Assembly: GCA_014360395.1 (NCBI GenBank)
Contig: JACIXM010000014.1
Span: 1 to 5,904, forward strand
Source of the DNA: Actinotalea sp.
GTDB lineage: Bacteria; Actinomycetota; Actinomycetes; Actinomycetales; Cellulomonadaceae
Reading direction: 5' to 3'
Length of the DNA: 5,904 bases
In this document: positions 1 to 5,748 of the stretch, piece by piece
How positions within the stretch are numbered: position 1 is the first letter of the stretch
How the letters are laid out: each line of letters starts with the position of its first letter
Position numbers and translations under genes: made by a program
The notes under the pieces: generated by a model
What the model was told of the DNA's origin: nothing
The model's input: only the letters and a program-made list of their open reading frames with translations
Databases searched by the model: none

Positions 1-1101
1 GACGCGGGCACCGACCCCGCGGACGGCGCGCGCGTCGGCCCCGGCCAGCGCCGCCCGCACGCCGGCCAGCACGACGTCCAGCGCCCGGTCGCCGATCGCG
101 TGGAAGGCGGCCTGGGCCCCGGCGAGCGAGGCGGCGACCAGGTGCGCCGCGACCGCCTCCGCGTCCAGCTCGAGGAGGCCCGTCGTCTCCGGTCGGTCGG
201 CGTACGGGGCCCGCAGGGCCGCGGTCCACGACCCGAGGGACCCGTCGACGGTCAGGTCACCGCCGATCCCGGTGAGCCCGGGGACGTCGGCCAGCAGGTC
301 CTGTGCCGCCGCGACGTCCTGGACGAGCTCCGCCCGGTAGCCCACGACGAGCGGCAGCGCCGACGTCGCGTCGGCCGTGAGCGACAGCAGCTGCGCCAGC
401 CCCTCGCGCGTGTCGAACGACGGCGCGCTGTGCTCGTGGACGCTGACGACGCCCTGCGCGGTCGCCGCCCGCAGCGCAGTGCGGTACAGGCCCTCCCGCG
501 AGGCCGGGTCGGGCCGCCGCGTCGCCGCCCGGGCCGCGCGGTGCGCGTCGTCGGTGACCCAGCCGTCCTCGCGCCACCCGCGCAGCGTCCGGAGCCCGGC
601 GGCGTCGGCGAGCGCGCTGGAGACCACCGCCGCGTGCACGTCGGTGCGCGCGAGGTACGCGGCCCGGCCCGGGGCGGCCCGGTCCAGCTCCGCGCGTGTG
701 GGCGGGCGGCCCTCGGGCCAGGCCGTCTCGTCCCAGCCGTGCCCGAGGAGGGTGCCCCCGGCCGCGCCTCCGACCCCGGTGGTCCGGGCCGCCGCCGCGA
801 CGCGGTCCAGGGCCGCGGCGAGCGTCGGGACGCCGGCGTCGGCCGACAGATCCACGCCCGTCAGCGCGAGCGCGGTCTCCAGGACGTGCACGTGCGCGTC
901 GACGAACGCCGGGGCGACCAGCGCGCCGTCCAGGTCGACCACCTCGTCGGCGTCCTCGGCCAGGGTGGCCGCCGTGTCGTCGCTGCCGAGCCAGGCCACG
1001 CGCCCGTCGGCGACGAGCAGGGCCTCGGCGAACGGGTCCGCCGCGGAGTGGATGACGCCGCCGCGGTACAGGACGGACCGGGCCGGGGTGGAGGAGCTCA
1101 C
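1..1101 (-). CDS. YtcJ-like amidohydrolase (partial, C-terminus beyond window)
   Basis: Metal-dependent hydrolase of the amidohydrolase superfamily, YtcJ-like / N-substituted formamide deformylase-like group. These are cytoplasmic enzymes acting on amide or related C-N bonds; the substrate cannot be told from sequence. I translated 367 residues from the GTG at 1101-1099, open to the left edge. Seen: an N-terminal beta-rich segment (about residues 8-66); metal motif DAHVH at 68-72 (H70, H72); a GHGWDETAWPEG block at 120-131, typical of YtcJ; a GVVSVHEH strand at 217-224; a DGSLGSWTAAL block at 286-296; and AFHAIGDRALD at 332-342, supplying a likely metal-binding His334. Family members are usually somewhat over 500 residues, so the last quarter or more is probably missing here, not deleted. 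The GTG is the only plausible upstream start because an in-frame TAG lies four codons before it. No Shine-Dalgarno is visible. Oddity: the lysine usually four residues before the DG of the DGSLGS block is Asp282. Family assignment is firm; the precise reaction is unknown. Confidence 0.88.
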   Translation of the reverse strand, partial: MSSSTPARSVLYRGGVIHSAADPFAEALLVADGRVAWLGSDDTAATLAEDADEVVDLDGALVAPAFVDAHVHVLETALALTGVDLSADAGVPTLAAALDRVAAAARTTGVGGAAGGTLLGHGWDETAWPEGRPPTRAELDRAAPGRAAYLARTDVHAAVVSSALADAAGLRTLRGWREDGWVTDDAHRAARAATRRPDPASREGLYRTALRAATAQGVVSVHEHSAPSFDTREGLAQLLSLTADATSALPLVVGYRAELVQDVAAAQDLLADVPGLTGIGGDLTVDGSLGSWTAALRAPYADRPETTGLLELDAEAVAAHLVAASLAGAQAAFHAIGDRALDVVLAGVRAALAGADARAVRGVGARV

Positions 1102-1107
1102 GGACGG

Positions 1108-1136
1108 ACGCTAACCCACCCCCCGGAGGGGGTCAG
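1108..1136 (-). promoter_or_regulatory. Predicted leaderless sigma70-type promoter of the amidohydrolase gene
   Basis: On the minus strand the -10 hexamer TAGCGT (1113-1108) fits the actinobacterial TAnnnT consensus. Six bases separate it from the GTG start, so transcription would begin at or next to the start codon. A -35-like CTGACC (1136-1131; core TGAC matches TTGACA) lies 17 nt upstream and overlaps the helY stop codon. The absence of a Shine-Dalgarno before the GTG agrees with a leaderless mRNA. Elements and spacing are seen in sequence; promoter function is inferred. Confidence 0.5.
1118..1133 (-). other. GC hairpin at the helY stop codon, weak terminator candidate
   Basis: An inverted repeat gives a 6-bp stem (ACCCCC paired with GGGGGT) around a 4-base loop, beginning within the helY TGA. 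No T-run follows on the minus strand, so it is not a canonical intrinsic terminator. It could attenuate or protect the helY mRNA 3' end, and it lies inside the spacer of the predicted downstream promoter. It may also be a chance feature of G/C-rich sequence. Confidence 0.3.
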
Positions 1137-3952
1137 ACCGAGCTGTAGGCGACGACGCCGCGGCGCAGCTGGTCGACCGCGCGGCGGGCGGTCGTGCGCG
1201 TGGCCGACGTCGGCGCCGCCTGGCCGATCTGGTCGAGCAGGTCGATGACCTGCTTGCACCAGCGCACGAAGTCCCCGGCGGCGAGGTCGGTGCTCTGCAG
1301 GACGGTCCCCAGGCCGCGCCCGGACGCCCAGCGGTGGATCGGCTCGACCAGCCCGGTGTCCAGGGGCCGGGTGGTCTGCAGCCGGTGGGCGATCTCCAGG
1401 TCCTCCAGCCGCGACCAGATCCGCACGGTCTCCTCCAGCGCCTGCCCGAGCCGGCCCTGGGGGCCGCCCGGCACCTGCGGCACGTGGTCCCGCTCCTCGC
1501 GGCGGGCCTCGAAGACCACCGTGGACACCACGGCGGCCAGTGCGGGCGCGTCCAGGCCGTCCCACGCGCCGCGGCGCAGGCACTCGGCGACGAGCAGGTC
1601 GCTCTCGGCGTACAGGCGGCGCAGCCACTGCCCGGCGGACGTGACGCCGAGGCGCCCCGGCCCGGAGCCGTCGTCGTCGGTCGTGGTGCGCAGGTACCCG
1701 GTCTCCTGCAGGACGTCGCAGATGCGGTCGAAGACGCGCGCTATCGAGCTCGTCCGGCCCTCGATCCGGCGGACCAGGGCGTCGTGCTCGCGCTTGAGTC
1801 GGTGGTACCGCTCGGCCCACCGTGCGTGGTCCTCGCGCTCCGAGCAGCCGTGGCAGGGGTGGGCCCGCATCCGGCGGCGCAGGCCGGCGACCGTCGCGTC
1901 GTCGGCGGCCGGGGTGCGGTCCTTGCGGTCGTCGCGGTCGGTCCTGACCGCCCGGGCGGGATCGGCCAGGGCGCTGCGCAGGGCCGAGGCGAGGTCGCGC
2001 TTGTGGGCGGCGTTGCGCGGCGAGAACTGCTTGGGCACGCGCACGCTGCTGACGGTGCGCACGCCCCGGTCCAGGTCCGCCGTCGTCAAGGTCCGCACCT
2101 GCCGCTCGGAGGTCAGGACGGTCGGTCGCGGTCCGTCGAGCCCGGCGTCCCGGCCCGGGTCCAGGACGACGGCGTAGCCCGCCCGTCGTCCTCCCGGGAT
2201 CTCCACGACGTCACCGACGCGCAGCCGCTCCAGGCTCGCGCGGGCCTCGGCGCGCCGGGCCCGTGCGGCCTCGCGGGACAGGTCCTGCTCGCGGTCCGTC
2301 AGCTGCCGGCGGATCCGGGAGTACTCGGCGAAGTCGCCCAGGTGGCACTCCATCGCCTTGGCGTAGCCCTCCAGCGCCTCGGCGTGGGCCTGCGCCTGAC
2401 GGGCGAGGCCGACGACGGCGCGGTCCGCCTGGAACTGCGCGAAGGAGGTCTCCAGCACCTCCCGCGCGCGTTCGCGGCCCACCTGGGCGACGAGGTTGAC
2501 GGCCATGTTGTAGGTCGGCCGGAAGCTCGAGCGCAGCGGGTAGGTGCGGCGGGAGGCCAGGCCGGCGAGCGCGACCGGGTCCAGCGCCCCGTGGTCGACG
2601 ACGACGGCGTGCCCCTCCACGTCGATCCCCCGACGGCCCGCACGTCCGGTCAGCTGGGTGTACTCCCCCGGCGTGATGTCGACGTGGCTCGACCCGTCCC
2701 ACTTGGTCAGCTTGTCCAGCACGACCGACCGCGCGGGCATGTTGATGCCCAGCGCGAGGGTCTCGGTCGCGAAGACCACCTTGACCAGGCCGCGGGAGAA
2801 CAGCTCCTCGACGGTCTCCTTGAACAGCGGCAGGAGCCCCGCGTGGTGCGACGCGATGCCGCGCTGGAGGGCCTGGCTCCACTCCCAGTACCCCACGACG
2901 GCCAGGTCCTGGGCGGGCACGGCGGCGCAGCGCTGCTCCACGACGCGCCGGATCTCGGCCTCCTGCTCCGCGGTCGTCAGGCGCAGCCCGGCGCGCAGGC
3001 ACTGCTCGACGGCGGCGTCGCAGCCGGCCCGGGAGAAGATGAAGAAGATCGCCGGCAGGAGGGCCTCGCGGTCCAGGACGTCCACCACGGCGAACCGCGG
3101 GGCCGGGCGCCGCGCGGCCGGCGGTGCACCGCGTCGTCCGCTCCGGCCCCGGACGCCACGGTCACCCGGGCCGTTGCCCCGGTACGGGCCGTCCGTGCGC
3201 TCCAGGCGTCGCAGCGTCTGCGCGAGGTCCGGGTTGATCGGCGGGTCGACGCCCGGGTCGGTCGGGTCGACGTGCCCGGCGTAGAGGTCGAACAGCCCGT
3301 CGCGGGTCATGACGTGCTGCCACAGCGGCACCGGCCGGATCTCGCTGACCACGACGGCCGTGTCGCCGCGGACCATCGTCAGCCAGTCGCCGAACTCCTC
3401 GGCGTTGGAGACGGTGGCCGACAGCGAGACGAGCTGCACCGAGTCCGGCAGGTGGATGATCACCTCTTCCCAGACCGGGCCGCGGAACCGGTCGGCGAGG
3501 TAGTGCACCTCGTCCATGACGACGAAGGCCAGCCCGTCCAGCGCCGAGGAGCCGGCGTAGAGCATGTTCCGCAGGACCTCGGTGGTCATGACGACCACCG
3601 GGGCGTCGCCGTTGACGCTCGTGTCGCCGGTCAGCAGACCGACGTTGTCCAGGCCGTGCCGACGCACGAGGTCCCCGTACTTCTGGTTGCTCAGGGCCTT
3701 GATCGGCGTGGTGTAGAACGCCTTGCGCCCCTGCTCCAGGGCCAGGTGGACGGCGAACTCCCCGACCACGGTCTTCCCGGCACCCGTGGGTGCCGCCACG
3801 AGGACGCCGCGGCCGCCCTCGAGGGCCTGGCACGCCTCCCGCTGGAAGTCGTCGAGCTCGAAGTCGAGGAGCCGCGTGAACGCGGCGAGCTGGGTGCGCT
3901 GCTCGGCCGCCCGGCGGCGGGAGGCGGCATACCGCTCGGCGGGGCTGGACAT
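1133..3952 (-). CDS. helY: Ski2/Mtr4-like RNA helicase HelY
   Basis: Superfamily 2 ATP-dependent 3'-5' RNA helicase of the actinobacterial HelY family, related to Mtr4/Ski2/Dob1 and expected to unwind RNA for processing or decay in the cytoplasm. It is complete at 939 residues, close to the roughly 900-residue mycobacterial HelY. Seen in order: LDDFQREAC (33-41); Walker A APTGAGKT (54-61); motif Ia TPIKALSNQKY (82-92); Ib TTEVLRNM (123-130); DEVH box (147-150); SAT (178-180); an Arg/Gly/Pro-rich linker (252-285); motif IV region (301-312); SHHAGLLP (368-375); motif V FATETLALGINMPA (394-407); motif VI QLTGRAGRRG (433-442); a beta-rich, KOW-like insert (about 575-640); a basic HPCHGC segment (698-703); and a DSHCT-type C-terminus (about 760-930) with GDFVRWCKQVIDLLDQI at 893-909. 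The ATG at 3952 is preferred because an in-frame TAG lies four codons upstream. There is no clear Shine-Dalgarno; a -10 hexamer six bases upstream suggests a leaderless start. All catalytic motifs are intact. Confidence 0.96.
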   Translation of the reverse strand: MSSPAERYAASRRRAAEQRTQLAAFTRLLDFELDDFQREACQALEGGRGVLVAAPTGAGKTVVGEFAVHLALEQGRKAFYTTPIKALSNQKYGDLVRRHGLDNVGLLTGDTSVNGDAPVVVMTTEVLRNMLYAGSSALDGLAFVVMDEVHYLADRFRGPVWEEVIIHLPDSVQLVSLSATVSNAEEFGDWLTMVRGDTAVVVSEIRPVPLWQHVMTRDGLFDLYAGHVDPTDPGVDPPINPDLAQTLRRLERTDGPYRGNGPGDRGVRGRSGRRGAPPAARRPAPRFAVVDVLDREALLPAIFFIFSRAGCDAAVEQCLRAGLRLTTAEQEAEIRRVVEQRCAAVPAQDLAVVGYWEWSQALQRGIASHHAGLLPLFKETVEELFSRGLVKVVFATETLALGINMPARSVVLDKLTKWDGSSHVDITPGEYTQLTGRAGRRGIDVEGHAVVVDHGALDPVALAGLASRRTYPLRSSFRPTYNMAVNLVAQVGRERAREVLETSFAQFQADRAVVGLARQAQAHAEALEGYAKAMECHLGDFAEYSRIRRQLTDREQDLSREAARARRAEARASLERLRVGDVVEIPGGRRAGYAVVLDPGRDAGLDGPRPTVLTSERQVRTLTTADLDRGVRTVSSVRVPKQFSPRNAAHKRDLASALRSALADPARAVRTDRDDRKDRTPAADDATVAGLRRRMRAHPCHGCSEREDHARWAERYHRLKREHDALVRRIEGRTSSIARVFDRICDVLQETGYLRTTTDDDGSGPGRLGVTSAGQWLRRLYAESDLLVAECLRRGAWDGLDAPALAAVVSTVVFEARREERDHVPQVPGGPQGRLGQALEETVRIWSRLEDLEIAHRLQTTRPLDTGLVEPIHRWASGRGLGTVLQSTDLAAGDFVRWCKQVIDLLDQIGQAAPTSATRTTARRAVDQLRRGVVAYSSV

Positions 3953-3958
3953 GGCGCC

Positions 3959-3964
3959 AGCCTA
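3959..3964 (-). promoter_or_regulatory. Predicted leaderless -10 element for helY
   Basis: Minus-strand TAGGCT matches TAnnnT and is followed by exactly six bases (GGCGCC) and then the helY ATG, which places the expected transcription start on the start codon. I see no TTGACA-like -35 at 16-18 nt. The same spacing occurs before the next gene at 1108-1113. The 53-nt gap after the lipid kinase gene leaves room for a promoter, and no ribosome-binding site is apparent. Function is inferred. Confidence 0.45.
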
Positions 3965-4005
3965 GGCAGACGGACGCCCCACGTGCCGGACGGCGGGCCG
4001 TGCGC

Positions 4006-4935
4006 TCAGGTGAGCAGGCGGACGGCGCCCGGGACGACCTCGGCGCGCATCGGCAGCGGGCCGAGCCGTTCGCCGTCGGCGTACGCCACCGGCGGCGGCG
4101 GGCCGAGCGGGCTGGGCTCCACGAGCACGCTGCGGCTGCGGAGCACCGTGCAGGCGGGGTGGTGCACGTGCCCGCCGGTGAAGACCCGCGGGAAGACGGC
4201 GAGCAGCTCGGCGCGGCTCAGCGGGCCCGCGACGAGGACGTCCAGGAGGCCGTCGTCCATCCGGGCCTGCGGTGCGATGCGCATGCCCCCGCCGAACCAC
4301 GGCGCGTTGGCGACCGCCACGAGGGTGCCCGTGGACTCCCACGTCGTGCCGTCGTCGAGCGTGAGGCGGTACCCGTAGGGACGGAACGTGCGCAGCTCCG
4401 TCATGAGGGCGCGGACGTACCGACCCGTGCCGCGCGGCCAGGTCAGGGTGTTCGCGCGGGCGTTGACCGCCGCGTCGACGCCGCAGGACAGCACCCCGAG
4501 GTACCACTCGCGCTGGGCGTACCCCGGCGGCCCCACCGAGACGGCGTCCAGGGGTCGTGCCCCGTCGTCGCCCCGCTCCAGCGCCTGCTCGATCCGGCCG
4601 AACGCGGCGCCCGGGTCGTGGGTCGGCAGGCCGTTGACCCGGGCGATGTCGTTCCCGCTCCCGGCCGGGACGACGCCGAGCGGCAGGTCGGTCCCGGCGA
4701 CCACGCCGGCGCCCAGGTGCACCATGCCGTCGCCGCCGACGACGACCAGCGCGTCGAGCCCGTCCACGACGGCCTGGCGGGCCTGCCGGACGGCGGTGGC
4801 GGCGTCCGGCCCCGCGAGGTCGACGACCTCGTGGCCGCGCGCCCGCGCCGTCGCCACGAGGGCCGCGCCCCGGCGGGCGCCCCGCCCGTGACCGGCGGTC
4901 GGGTTGACGACGACGCCGAGGCGCAGCGCGCTCAC
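4006..4935 (-). CDS. Diacylglycerol kinase (DagK/YegS-type lipid kinase)
   Basis: Soluble or membrane-associated lipid kinase of the DAGK catalytic family, which usually transfers ATP phosphate to diacylglycerol (giving phosphatidic acid) or a related lipid and so recycles diacylglycerol into phospholipid synthesis. It has 309 residues, in line with bacterial DgkB/YegS at about 300. Seen: VVNPTAGHGRG (9-19), the usual N-terminal NP-x-x-G loop; VVGGDGMVH (65-73), the glycine-rich nucleotide loop; PAGSGNDIAR (90-99); and near the C-terminus IAPQARMDDGLLDVLV and a YADGE strand typical of the second domain. I chose the GTG at 4935-4933, not longer in-frame starts reaching into tatC: it falls just before the first conserved strand and its GTGA overlaps the tatC stop, the standard arrangement for coupled translation. 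No strong Shine-Dalgarno precedes it. Oddity: the usual GGDGT-x-N has Met and His in place of Thr and Asn. Family is secure; lipid substrate is not. Confidence 0.92.
   Translation of the reverse strand: MSALRLGVVVNPTAGHGRGARRGAALVATARARGHEVVDLAGPDAATAVRQARQAVVDGLDALVVVGGDGMVHLGAGVVAGTDLPLGVVPAGSGNDIARVNGLPTHDPGAAFGRIEQALERGDDGARPLDAVSVGPPGYAQREWYLGVLSCGVDAAVNARANTLTWPRGTGRYVRALMTELRTFRPYGYRLTLDDGTTWESTGTLVAVANAPWFGGGMRIAPQARMDDGLLDVLVAGPLSRAELLAVFPRVFTGGHVHHPACTVLRSRSVLVEPSPLGPPPPVAYADGERLGPLPMRAEVVPGAVRLLT
4932..4935 (-). promoter_or_regulatory. GTGA stop/start overlap coupling tatC and the lipid kinase
   Basis: The lipid kinase GTG start and the tatC TGA stop share four bases on the minus strand. 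With no clear Shine-Dalgarno, translation of the kinase probably relies on ribosomes finishing tatC. Overlap is seen; coupling is inferred. Confidence 0.7.
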
Positions 4936-5744
4936 CGGTCGTCGCTGGTGGTGACGGCCGTGCCGTCGACGTCGGCGAGCAGCTCGGCCCGGCGGGCGTC
5001 GTCGCGCCGGTCGTGCAGCAGGCACAGGCCCACCGCGACGAAGTACAGCGCGAGCATGGGCAGGGAGACCGCGAACATCGTCACGACGTCGGGCGTCGGG
5101 GTCGCGAAGGCGGAGAACGTCATGACCAGCACCACCGCCCACCGCCAGCCGTTCAGCCACGTCGAGCCGCGCACGAGCCCGGCGAGGTTGACACCCACCA
5201 TGACCACCGGCAGCAGGAAGGCGATCCCGAACGCGAGGATGATCCGCATGACGAAGCTGAGGTACAGCTGCGCGTCGATGAGGTTCGCGGCCTGGTCGGG
5301 CGTGAACTCGGTGAGCAGGCGCACCGCGTTGGGCAGCACGAGCCACGCGAGGTAGGCGCCGGCGAGGAAGAGCGGGACGGAGGCCGCGAGGAAGGCGACC
5401 GCGGACCGTCGCTCCTTGCGCGTCAGCCCGGGGGTGATGAAGAGCCAGAGCTGCAGGATCCACCACGGGCTGGACAGGATGACGCCGAGGAACAGCGACA
5501 CCTTGATCTTGACGTCGAAGGACGTGGCGACGCCGGGGAAGTTCAGCGACGTCGGCCCCTCGCGGTCCAGGGACAGGATCGGCTCCTGGAGCGCGTCCAG
5601 GACGGGGTCGTAGAGGAACCAGCCGACGACGGCGCCGATGACCAGGCCGACGGTCGCCAGCACCACGCGGCGGCGCAGCTCCAGGAGGTGCTCACGCAGC
5701 GGCATCCGACCGTCGGGGTTCTTCCGACGGCGCTCACGGGCCAC
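4932..5744 (-). CDS. tatC: Twin-arginine translocase subunit TatC
   Basis: Polytopic inner-membrane receptor of the Tat pathway. It recognises twin-arginine signal peptides and recruits TatA to export folded proteins. It has 270 residues, normal for the family. Seen: a charged N-terminus; PLREHLLELRRR at 15-26 (Glu22 aligns with E. coli Glu15, a signal-peptide contact); six hydrophobic segments at about 28-46, 82-103, 115-137, 165-190, 200-212 (short) and 222-243; PGLTRKERRS at 105-114 (Glu111 matches E. coli Glu103); ATPTPDV at 214-220 before the last helix; and an Asp/Arg-rich cytoplasmic tail. The GTG at 5744 starts 4 nt after the tatA stop. An ATG at 5705 (residue 14) is the alternative; actinobacterial TatC proteins often carry a basic NPDG-type stretch before this point, so I keep the longer form. 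Oddity: the TM4 position that is glutamate in E. coli (Glu170) is Leu177. The neighbouring tatA fragment strengthens the call. Confidence 0.96.
   Translation of the reverse strand: MARERRRKNPDGRMPLREHLLELRRRVVLATVGLVIGAVVGWFLYDPVLDALQEPILSLDREGPTSLNFPGVATSFDVKIKVSLFLGVILSSPWWILQLWLFITPGLTRKERRSAVAFLAASVPLFLAGAYLAWLVLPNAVRLLTEFTPDQAANLIDAQLYLSFVMRIILAFGIAFLLPVVMVGVNLAGLVRGSTWLNGWRWAVVLVMTFSAFATPTPDVVTMFAVSLPMLALYFVAVGLCLLHDRRDDARRAELLADVDGTAVTTSDDR
4953..4967 (-). other. Short perfect GC hairpin near the end of tatC
   Basis: GACGGC and its complement GCCGTC form a 6-bp stem with a 3-base loop inside the last tatC codons, 17 nt before the lipid kinase start. It could slow ribosomes or modulate coupling, but such repeats arise easily in DNA this GC-rich and it encodes ordinary TatC tail residues. 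Confidence 0.2.
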
Positions 5745-5748
5745 GGGG

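Noticed and set aside
100..1248. Plus-strand frames opposite the left-hand gene (382 and 245 codons)
   Set aside because: The minus strand here encodes an amidohydrolase with HVH, DGSLGS and HAIGDRA motifs. The plus-strand translations are Arg/Gly- or Ser/Ala-rich without domains.
3980..3985. CACGTG palindrome in the gap between the lipid kinase gene and helY, considered as an operator
   Set aside because: A single 6-base palindrome with no second half-site or flanking symmetry is too weak to call a binding site.
1334..4378. A 1014-codon open frame on the plus strand, antisense to helY and part of the lipid kinase gene
   Set aside because: It runs opposite two genes with intact catalytic motifs. 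Its translation is low-complexity (V/R/G/A/Q/D-rich) with no recognisable domain, and it crosses a gene boundary. Long antisense frames are expected in very GC-rich DNA.
4000..5355. A 451-codon plus-strand open frame antisense to the lipid kinase and tatC
   Set aside because: It opposes two firmly identified genes, and its translation is Arg/Ala/Gly/Pro filler with no domain.
4936..5466. Upstream extension of the lipid kinase frame to a start inside tatC (486 residues in total)
   Set aside because: The extra residues are an out-of-frame reading of tatC, and the conserved kinase fold begins immediately after the GTG at 4935.
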